NCBI RefSeq assembly: GCF_029541745.1
Contig: NZ_CP089746.1
Coordinates: 7,573,559 to 7,637,558 of the forward strand
From: Streptomyces sp. LX-29
GTDB taxonomy: Bacteria; Actinomycetota; Actinomycetes; Streptomycetales; Streptomycetaceae
Length of the DNA: 64,000 nt
Direction of reading: 5' to 3'
Within the stretch, counting starts at the first letter, position 1; every line of letters starts with the position of its first letter. The notes under the pieces are model-generated. The model made no database searches, was not told the origin of the DNA, and worked only from the letters and a program-made list of their open reading frames with translations. This document shows, in pieces, positions 57,641 through 64,000 of this stretch. The translations under genes and the position numbers were made by a program.

Positions 57641-58567
57641 CTAGGCCGGCGTGTCCGCGGCTTCGATGGACGGGGCGCGGTGACCGTGGTGTTTTCGGAA
57701 GTCGCCCGGACTCGTCCCGGTCTCCCGCCGGAAGAAGCGGCAGAAGTAGGCGGGGTCGGCGAAGCCGGTCCGGACGGCGACCTGACGCACCGACAACTCG
57801 GTGCTGACGAGGAGGCGTTGCGCCTCGCAGACGCGGGCCTCCCGGAGCAGTCGGGCGGGGGTCCGTCCGGTGGCCGCCCGGACCGCCTCGGTGAGATATC
57901 CGGGAGTGACCCCCAGTCGCTCGGCGCACTCCCGCACGGACCCCACCGCCGTCTCGGTGCGGGCGACCAGTCGGGCGAACTCCTCGGCGACGGCCCCCGG
58001 GCGGGTGGGCGGCGGCGCCGCACCGGAGCCGCCCAGCCGTGCCGTACGGACGACCAGGATGTGCAGCAGGGAGCGCAGCACGGTCTCGAAGCCCGCCGTC
58101 CCCTGCCGGTACTCCTCGGTCAGTTCGGTCATCAGCCGCGCGGTCCGGGCGTGCGCGGACGCGTCGAGGCCGAGCCAGGGGCGCTCCCCGAGGCGGCGCA
58201 GCAGCGCCCGGTCGCCCGGGTGGTCCAGCAGGAAGTCCTCGGTGAACAGGACGACGGTGCCGTCCAGCTCGCGGACGTCGTCCCAGTGGTGCACCCGCCC
58301 GGGCAGGATCACGCACAGGTGCGGCGGGCGCAGCTCCCACCGGACCAGGTCCAGGACGTGTGTCCCCGTGCCGGCCGTGACATGGACGATCTCGTAGAAG
58401 GTGTGCCGGTGCGGGAAGGGCGCCCGGGACAGCGGGCCGATCGCGTCGAAGCTCCCCGCGGCGAACGGCACCGCGTCGGGCAGGGACACCTCCAGGCGGT
58501 GCAGGGGTGGTTCGCCGTCCCTGGGAGTGGCGCAGGGCGTCCCCGGTGTCACGGTGGTGTCGCGCAT
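57641..58567 (-). CDS. AraC-family transcriptional regulator
   Basis: A 308-aa regulator with an N-terminal cupin sensor (FPHRHTFYEIVHVTAGTGTH, PPHLCVILPGRVHHWDD) and a C-terminal double HTH (VRECAERLGVTPGYLTEAVR; SVRQVAVRTGFADPAYFCRF). ATG 58567 follows GGAGGG. It lies 43 bp upstream of the dioxygenase-CBM gene on the same strand and may control or be cotranscribed with it, an arrangement consistent with response to aromatics. Confidence 0.9.
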   Translation of the reverse strand: MRDTTVTPGTPCATPRDGEPPLHRLEVSLPDAVPFAAGSFDAIGPLSRAPFPHRHTFYEIVHVTAGTGTHVLDLVRWELRPPHLCVILPGRVHHWDDVRELDGTVVLFTEDFLLDHPGDRALLRRLGERPWLGLDASAHARTARLMTELTEEYRQGTAGFETVLRSLLHILVVRTARLGGSGAAPPPTRPGAVAEEFARLVARTETAVGSVRECAERLGVTPGYLTEAVRAATGRTPARLLREARVCEAQRLLVSTELSVRQVAVRTGFADPAYFCRFFRRETGTSPGDFRKHHGHRAPSIEAADTPA

Positions 58568-58776
58568 CGACCCTCCGGTGGCAGGTGCAGACCAATCGGG
58601 CGGCTCCACGATGGCACGGCCGCCGCCGCCGGTCACCGGGGCAAGCACGTCCCGCGCACCCGTCGGGTATGCGGTCCGGTCGCCGTGCGGCAGATGGATC
58701 AGCGGTCGGGTCCGTGCGGGTGCAGCGGCGCGGTCGCTGGTCCGCCGGCGCCGGCGGGCGACGCAGACTCGTGCCC

Positions 58777-59877
58777 ATGGAGGTTGGGGTTCGCCGGCTG
58801 GCCGCGCAGTGGCCCGTGCTGGTGCCGCTGATCGCGATCGGGGTACTGGCCGCCACCTGGGGGCGGTCGCTCCCCGTGGCCGTGGTGGTGCTGGTGGACT
58901 GCTGTCTGGCGGGGGCGGTGCTGGCCGCCGTGCAGCACGCGGAGGTGGTCGCGCACCGCGTCGGGGAACCCTTCGGCTCCCTGGTCCTGGCCCTGGCGGT
59001 GACCGTCATCGAGGTCGCCCTGATCGTCACGCTGATGGCCGGCGGTGACGGCAAGGGCGCCACCCTGGCGCGGGACACCGTCTTCGCCGCCCTGATGATC
59101 ACCTGTAACGGCATCGTGGGACTGTCCCTGCTGGTGGGCACGGTCAAGCGCCGTATCGCGGTGTTCAACGCCGAGGGCACCGGGGCGGCGCTGTCGACGG
59201 TGGCGACGCTGGCGGGGCTGAGCCTGGTCCTGCCCACCTTCACCACCAGCACCCCGGGGCCGCGGTTCTCCCCGGCCCAACTCGTCTTCGCCGCGCTGGC
59301 CGCACTCGTCCTGTACGGGCTGTTCGTCGCGACGCAGACCGTGCGCCACCGCACCTACTTCCTCCCGCTGACCGCCGACGGCGAGGTCATCGACGCCGAG
59401 GAGCACATCGAGCCGCCCACGGCGCGGGCCACGCGCGTCAGCCTCGCGCTGCTGGGGGTGGCACTGGTCGCGGTCGTCGGCCTGGCGAAGACCACCTCTC
59501 CGCTCATCGAACGCGGAGTGGCGGCGGCCGGCCTGCCCCAGGCGGTGGTGGGCGTCGTCATCGCCCTGCTGGTGCTGCTGCCCGAGAGCATCGCCGCCGT
59601 ACGCGCCGCCCGGCGCGACCGCATCCAGACCAGCCTCAACCTCGCCCTCGGCTCGGCCATGGCCAGCATCGGCCTGACCATCCCCGCCGTCGCCGTGGCC
59701 TCCATCTGGCTCAGCGGCCCGCTGGTCCTCGGCCTCGGCGCCACCCACACCGTGCTGCTCGCCCTCACCGTCGCCGTCGGCACCCTCACCGTCGTGCCGG
59801 GCCGCGCCACGCTCCTCCAGAGCGGGGTGCACCTGTCCCTCCTGACGGCCTATCTCGTCCTCGCCGTCAGCCCCTGA
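58777..59877 (+). CDS. Ca2+/H+ (cation) antiporter, ChaA/CaCA type
   Basis: A 366-aa membrane protein with about 11 spans. The two inverted-repeat alpha motifs show the acidic ion-binding positions: LALAVTVIEVALIVTLMAGG in the first and VIALLVLLPESIAAVRAARR in the second, followed by LNLALGSAMASIGLTIPAVA. It expels Ca2+ or Na+/K+ in exchange for H+. ATG 58777 is used; no better ribosome site is apparent. Transcribed alone. Confidence 0.9.
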   Translation: MEVGVRRLAAQWPVLVPLIAIGVLAATWGRSLPVAVVVLVDCCLAGAVLAAVQHAEVVAHRVGEPFGSLVLALAVTVIEVALIVTLMAGGDGKGATLARDTVFAALMITCNGIVGLSLLVGTVKRRIAVFNAEGTGAALSTVATLAGLSLVLPTFTTSTPGPRFSPAQLVFAALAALVLYGLFVATQTVRHRTYFLPLTADGEVIDAEEHIEPPTARATRVSLALLGVALVAVVGLAKTTSPLIERGVAAAGLPQAVVGVVIALLVLLPESIAAVRAARRDRIQTSLNLALGSAMASIGLTIPAVAVASIWLSGPLVLGLGATHTVLLALTVAVGTLTVVPGRATLLQSGVHLSLLTAYLVLAVSP

Positions 59878-60017
59878 CAGCCGGCGGGGCGGGCTCCCGA
59901 CGGGGAGCCACCCGCCCGACGCGCCCTGTCAAGCACCGTGGCGGACCGCGGCGGGCGCCCACTAGGCTTCCGGCGGCCAGGCACCGTCGACCGCGCGGCA
60001 GCAGACAAGGGGCGCCC

Positions 60018-60887
60018 ATGACCTCGGAATCCATGGAATCCATCCCGCCCACGGTCCGCGAGGTGTACGGGCCCGCCGACCTCAGCACGGTCCCCGCCTT
60101 CGCGGGCGGCTTCATCAACTTCGGCCACTGGGAGGGCATCGACCTCACCCGCCCGCTGACGGTGGCGGACCGCGTCCTGAGCCAGCGGCAGCTGTACCGG
60201 CGCGTGCTGGAGGCGCTCACCCGTACGGAGGAGAGCGCGGGCCCCGCGCGGGCGCGGGGCAGCGTGCTGGAAGTGGGCTGCGGCCGGGGACTCGGCTGCG
60301 CCCTGGCCGTCGAGGAGTTCGCCTTCGGCGAGGTCACCGGCATGGACATCCATCCACAGCAGGTACGGCGGGCCACGGAGGAGAACCGCGAGCTGCTGGA
60401 CGGCAGCCCGCGGCGGCTCCGCTTCCGCGAGGGCGCGGCCGAACACATGCCCTTCGAGGACGGACGGTTCGACGGCGTCTACAGCGTCGAGGCCGCCCAG
60501 CACTTCCGGGATCTCGCGGCCTTCGCCCGCGAGACCGGCCGGGTGCTGCGCCCCGGCGGCCGCCTGGCCCTCGCCGGATTCTTTCCGCCCGATGACCGCC
60601 CCGACGCCGAGGAGCGCCTGGCGGGGATACTGGACAGCTTCGCCAGCGGCCTGGACGTCGCGCACCCGCTCGACGCGCTGACCGACGCCCTGCGCGCGGC
60701 CGGACTCCGCGCCGTGCGGGTGGAGTCGATCGGGGCACAGGTATGGCCCGGCTGGGACCGCTGGCTGGACACCGCGGGCTACGCCGGGACCTGGTCGCGG
60801 AACTTCCTCACCGCCTACCGGGAGGGGCTGCTCGACTACTACCGGATCACCGCCGAGGCGCCGGCGGTGCGCGCCGGGCACCCGTGA
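60018..60887 (+). CDS. Class I SAM-dependent methyltransferase
   Basis: A 289-aa methyltransferase with motif I VLEVGCGRGLGCALAVE, acidic GMDIHPQQV, and VLRPGGRLALAGFF. The N-terminal FINFGHWEGIDLTRPLTVADR resembles polyketide- and small-molecule-directed O/N-methyltransferases. The substrate is unknown, and no biosynthetic gene is adjacent. ATG 60018 follows AAGGGG. Confidence 0.85.
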   Translation: MTSESMESIPPTVREVYGPADLSTVPAFAGGFINFGHWEGIDLTRPLTVADRVLSQRQLYRRVLEALTRTEESAGPARARGSVLEVGCGRGLGCALAVEEFAFGEVTGMDIHPQQVRRATEENRELLDGSPRRLRFREGAAEHMPFEDGRFDGVYSVEAAQHFRDLAAFARETGRVLRPGGRLALAGFFPPDDRPDAEERLAGILDSFASGLDVAHPLDALTDALRAAGLRAVRVESIGAQVWPGWDRWLDTAGYAGTWSRNFLTAYREGLLDYYRITAEAPAVRAGHP

Positions 60888-60929
60888 GGAGGACGCCACC
60901 CCCGTGGGTGCCCTCCTCACACCTCCCGG

Positions 60930-62354
60930 CTACTCGGCTTTGCGGAGCGCCAGAGCCGCGCGCTTCACGGCCGCGGCGACGGACTCCGTGGCGCGCGGGT
61001 TGAAGACCGACGGGATGATGTAGTTCGCGTTGAGCTCCTCGTCGTGCACCACGTCGGCCAGCGCCCGGGCGGCGGCGAGCATCATCTCGGTGTTCACGGT
61101 GCGCGACTGGGCGTCCAGCAGGCCGCGGAAGACGCCCGGGAAGACCAGCACGTTGTTGATCTGGTTGGGGAAGTCGGAGCGGCCGGTGGCCACCACCGCG
61201 GCGGTCTGCCGGGCGAGGGCCGGCTCCACCTCGGGGTCGGGGTTGGCCAGTGCGAAGACGATCGCGTTCTCGGCCATCGCGGCGACGTCCTCGCCGCCCA
61301 GCACGTTGGGCGCCGAGACGCCGATGAACACGTCGGCCTCCCGCACCGCCTGCTTCAGCGTGCCGGTGACACCCTCGGGGTTGGTGTTGTCCGCGATCCA
61401 ACGCAGCGATGCCATGTCAGAACTCGTGTCGGCGTCGACCAGGTCGGCCCGGCCGGCGTGCACCACGCCCTCGATGTCGGCGACCACGGCGTGCTTGACG
61501 CCGGCGGCGATCAGCAGCTTGAGGATGGCGGTGCCCGCCGCGCCGGCACCGGACATGACCACCCGCACGTCCTCGATGGCCTTGCCGACCACCCGCAGCG
61601 CGTTGGTGAGCGCGGCGAGGACCACGATGGCGGTGCCGTGCTGGTCGTCGTGGAAGACGGGGATGTCCAGGGCCTCGCGCAGTCGGGCCTCGATCTCGAA
61701 GCAGCGCGGGGCGGAGATGTCCTCCAGGTTGATGCCGGCGAAGCCGGGGGCGATCGCCTTGACGATGGCGACGATTTCATCAGAGTCCTGGGTGTCCAGG
61801 CAGATCGGCCAGGCGTCGATGCCGGCGAAGCGCTTGAAGAGGGCGGCCTTGCCCTCCATGACCGGCAGGGCGGCCATGGGGCCGATGTTGCCCAGGCCCA
61901 GCACGGCGGAGCCGTCGGTGACCACGGCGACGCTGTTGCGCTTGATGGTCAGGCGGCGGGCGTCCTCGGGGTTCTCCGCGATGGCCTGGCAGACCCGGGC
62001 GACACCGGGGGTGTAGACCATGGAGAGGTCGTCACGGTTGCGGATCGGGTGCTTGGAGGACATCTCGATCTTGCCGCCGAGGTGCATCAGGAAGGTGCGG
62101 TCGGAGACCTTGCCCAGCGAGACGCCCTCGATGCCGCGCAGCTTCTCGACGATCTCGTCGGCGTGCGCGGTGGAGGTCGCGGCGATGGTGACGTCGATCC
62201 GGAGCTTCTCGTGACCGGAGGCGGTCACGTCGAGGCCGATGACCGACCCGCCGGAGGACTCCACGGCCGTGGTCAGCTGGCTCACGGCGCTGCCACCGGC
62301 CGGCACCTCCAGTCGGACCGTCATCGAGTACGAGACGCTAGGCGCCGTTGCCAT
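60930..62354 (-). CDS. NAD(P)-dependent malic enzyme with N-terminal ACT domain
   Basis: A 474-aa enzyme that decarboxylates malate to pyruvate. Residues 1-85 form an ACT-like regulatory domain (VRLEVPAGGSAVSQLTTAVE). The malic core has YTPGVARVCQAI, the lysine-containing VMEGKAALFKRFAGIDAWPI, the metal-binding EDISAPRCFEIE and FHDDQHGTAI, and nucleotide motif GAGAAGTAILKLL. ATG 62354 follows AGGAAG. It lies downstream of the aspartase gene on the same strand, and together they link aspartate, fumarate, malate and pyruvate. Confidence 0.95.
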   Translation of the reverse strand: MATAPSVSYSMTVRLEVPAGGSAVSQLTTAVESSGGSVIGLDVTASGHEKLRIDVTIAATSTAHADEIVEKLRGIEGVSLGKVSDRTFLMHLGGKIEMSSKHPIRNRDDLSMVYTPGVARVCQAIAENPEDARRLTIKRNSVAVVTDGSAVLGLGNIGPMAALPVMEGKAALFKRFAGIDAWPICLDTQDSDEIVAIVKAIAPGFAGINLEDISAPRCFEIEARLREALDIPVFHDDQHGTAIVVLAALTNALRVVGKAIEDVRVVMSGAGAAGTAILKLLIAAGVKHAVVADIEGVVHAGRADLVDADTSSDMASLRWIADNTNPEGVTGTLKQAVREADVFIGVSAPNVLGGEDVAAMAENAIVFALANPDPEVEPALARQTAAVVATGRSDFPNQINNVLVFPGVFRGLLDAQSRTVNTEMMLAAARALADVVHDEELNANYIIPSVFNPRATESVAAAVKRAALALRKAE

Positions 62355-62419
62355 GGTGGTGTCGCTTCCTTCTCGTGTCACTGCTGCTGCTTCTGCGCGT
62401 ACGGGTGCTACCGGGGCGG

Positions 62420-63856
62420 TCAGGCGTCGGCGGCCGCGGCGGCTCGGATGTGGGGGCGGGCGAGGTTGTCCGGGTGCAGGATCTCCCCGAGCTGCTCCGG
62501 GGTCAGCAGGCCCTTGGTCAGGACGAGGTCGTGCACCGCGGCGCCCGTGGTGAGCGCCTCCTGCGCGACGGCGGTGGCCTGCTCGTAGCCGATGTACGGG
62601 TTGAGGGCCGTGGCCAGGCCGATGGACTGGCCGACGAGGCGCGCCAGGTGCTCGCGGTTGGCGGTGATGCCGGTGACGCACCGCTCCGCCAGGGTCAGGC
62701 AGCCGGCCCGGAGGTGGAGGATGCTCTTGAGGAGGCTGTGGGCGATCACCGGCTCGAAGGCGTTGAGCTGCAACTGGCCGCCCTCGGCGGCGAAGGTGAC
62801 CGTGACGTCGTTGCCGATGACCTCGAAGGCGATCTGGTTGACGACCTCCGGGATCACCGGGTTCACCTTGCCGGGCATGATGCTCGAACCCGCCTGGACG
62901 GGCGGCAGGTTGATCTCGGCGAGGCCGGCGCGCGGGCCGCAGGAGAGCAGGCGCAGGTCGTTGCAGGTCTTGGAGAGCTTGACGGCGACCCGCTTGAGCA
63001 CACCCGAGAGCTGCACGAACGCGCCCATGTCCTGCGTGGCCTCGACCAGGTCGCCGGCGACGGTGAACGGGATGCCGGTGATCGAGCCGAGGTGGCGGCA
63101 GGCGAGTGCCGGGTACGCGGGGTGGGCGTTGAGCCCGGTGCCGATGGCGGTGCCGCCGAGGTTGATCTCGCTCAGCAGCGCGCACGCCTCGGTCAGCCGC
63201 GCCCGGTCCTCGTCCAGCATGACGGCGTAGGCGGCGAACTCCTGGCCCAGCGTCATGGGCACCGCGTCCTGCAACTGGGTGCGGCCCATCTTCAGGACGT
63301 CCGCGAACTCCTCCGCCTTGGCGGCGAACGCCTCACGCAGCACGTCCATGGCCTCCAGCAGGCGGGCGGCGGCGAGCCGCAGCGCCAGGCGGACGGCGGT
63401 CGGGTAGACGTCGTTGGTGCTCTGCCCGGCGTTGACGTCCTCCAGCGGGTGCAGGTGCCGGTACTCGCCCTTGGTGTGGCCGAGGAGCTCCAACGCGCGG
63501 TTCGCGATGACCTCGTTGGCGTTCATGTTGCTGGAGGTGCCGGCGCCGCCCTGGATGACGTCGACGACGAAGTGGTCGTGCCACTGCCCGTCGCGGATCT
63601 CCTCGCAGGCCCGCACGATCGCGTCCACCTTGCGACCGTCGAGCAGGCCCAGGTCGCGGTTGGCGAGGGCGGCGGCCTGCTTCACGGAGGCGAGGGCGGT
63701 GACGAGGTCGGGGTAGGCGGAGATGGGCGTCCCGGTGATGGGGAAGTTCTCCACGGCGCGCAGGGTGTGGACGCCGTAGTACGCGGCGGCGGGGACGTCG
63801 CGGTCGCCGAGGAGGTCGTGTTCGGTGCGGGAGGGGCCGGGGACGGGAGCCGACAT
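62420..63856 (-). CDS. aspA: Aspartate ammonia-lyase
   Basis: A 478-aa fumarase/aspartase-superfamily enzyme. The signature GSSIMPGKVNP is present, with upstream TEHDLLGDRDVPAAAYYGVH, VDVIQGGAGTSSNMNANEVI, the catalytic-loop region and QSTNDVYPTAVR typical of aspartase rather than fumarase. It deaminates L-aspartate to fumarate. ATG 63856 starts the protein. The malic enzyme gene follows after 65 bp, consistent with an operon for amino-acid catabolism. Confidence 0.93.
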   Translation of the reverse strand: MSAPVPGPSRTEHDLLGDRDVPAAAYYGVHTLRAVENFPITGTPISAYPDLVTALASVKQAAALANRDLGLLDGRKVDAIVRACEEIRDGQWHDHFVVDVIQGGAGTSSNMNANEVIANRALELLGHTKGEYRHLHPLEDVNAGQSTNDVYPTAVRLALRLAAARLLEAMDVLREAFAAKAEEFADVLKMGRTQLQDAVPMTLGQEFAAYAVMLDEDRARLTEACALLSEINLGGTAIGTGLNAHPAYPALACRHLGSITGIPFTVAGDLVEATQDMGAFVQLSGVLKRVAVKLSKTCNDLRLLSCGPRAGLAEINLPPVQAGSSIMPGKVNPVIPEVVNQIAFEVIGNDVTVTFAAEGGQLQLNAFEPVIAHSLLKSILHLRAGCLTLAERCVTGITANREHLARLVGQSIGLATALNPYIGYEQATAVAQEALTTGAAVHDLVLTKGLLTPEQLGEILHPDNLARPHIRAAAAADA

Positions 63857-63901
63857 GGGGTATCCGATCGGGGTGCGGTGGGGGAGCGGGGAGGAAACGT
63901 T

Positions 63902-64000
63902 TCAGCCGGCGGCCGGCGCGCCGTCGGTCACGGCCGGGCCGCCGCCGACGGTCGGGGTGTCGTCGGCGGCGGCCGGGGCGCCGACGGTGTGGCGCAGCGC
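63902..64000 (-). CDS. C-terminal end of an unidentified minus-strand protein (partial)
   Basis: Reading leftward from the window edge, a frame stays open for 32 codons and stops at 63902-63904, about 45 bp before the aspartase start. All third positions are G or C, as in genuine genes here. The tail is Ala/Gly/Pro-rich (ALRHTVGAPAAADDTPTV...) and carries no family signature. It is likely the upstream member of the aspA-malic enzyme operon. Confidence 0.45.
   Translation of the reverse strand, partial: ALRHTVGAPAAADDTPTVGGGPAVTDGAPAAG

Noticed and set aside
59884..59917. Hairpin after the Ca2+/H+ antiporter gene as a terminator
   Set aside because: Only about seven contiguous pairs (GGCTCCC/GGGAGCC) with poor extension, so too weak to call.

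Overview
The window is high-GC actinobacterial DNA, almost certainly from Streptomyces or a close relative. Third codon positions are nearly all G or C, many starts are GTG, stops and starts overlap as GTGA or ATGA, and rare in-frame TTA (bldA-type) codons sit in regulatory or late genes. Typical Streptomyces families are present: SARP and LAL regulators, a DUF4239 protein, dodecin, Tat-exported enzymes and an intradiol dioxygenase fused to a chitin-type CBM. No rRNA, tRNA, insertion sequence or CRISPR array was seen.

Layout. 1-4015: tail of an unknown gene, then cobN (cobalamin synthesis). 4062-5749: a small minus-strand gene and a zinc-type CDF exporter behind a Zur-like site. 6024-8982: an AfsR/SARP-like regulator with a TTA codon, a cupin and a polyketide aromatase/cyclase, without any minimal PKS. 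9006-12101 (minus): a lipase-maturation-factor-like membrane protein and a secreted alpha/beta hydrolase. 12141-24279: a ten-gene rightward run behind a Zur-type box set in a core promoter. It encodes an ATP-grasp ligase, a DUF364-type Rossmann protein, a CysK/SbnA-like PLP enzyme, a dipeptide-epimerase-like enolase, an MFS exporter, a methyltransferase, and a nickel/peptide/opine-type ABC importer with both ATPases fused. This looks like a small-molecule metallophore (zincophore) system that uses neither NRPS nor NIS enzymes.

24243-37567 is mostly housekeeping or stand-alone genes: glycolipid-binding protein, UvrA paralogue, amino-acid permease, Fpg/Nei glycosylase, APH(6)-like kinase, orphan MbtH, GrpE-like protein, FAD monooxygenase, dodecin, Usp, metallophosphoesterase and a DUF5988 protein. 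The gaps between them hold several GC-rich minisatellite arrays with units of 21, 22, 33 and 90 bp.

37892-51758 is a second biosynthetic locus. A ScoE/Rv0097-like Fe(II)/2OG isonitrile-forming oxidase, a ScoD/FcoT-like thioesterase, a single-module reducing type I PKS (KS-AT-DH-ER-KR-ACP), an acyl-CoA/ACP ligase, a P450 and a ferredoxin are followed by a LAL-type LuxR regulator. Both the ferredoxin and the regulator carry TTA codons. The NRPS and free-standing ACP of known isonitrile lipopeptide loci are absent, so a beta-isonitrile polyketide or fatty-acid product is the working hypothesis.

51840-64000: DUF4239 protein, Pro/Thr-rich wall protein, Tat-type beta-carbonic anhydrase, a YhgE/Pip-like exporter divergent from a MerR regulator across two operator dyads, the dioxygenase-CBM fusion, an AraC regulator, a Ca2+/H+ antiporter, a methyltransferase, malic enzyme, aspartase, and the tail of one more minus-strand gene.
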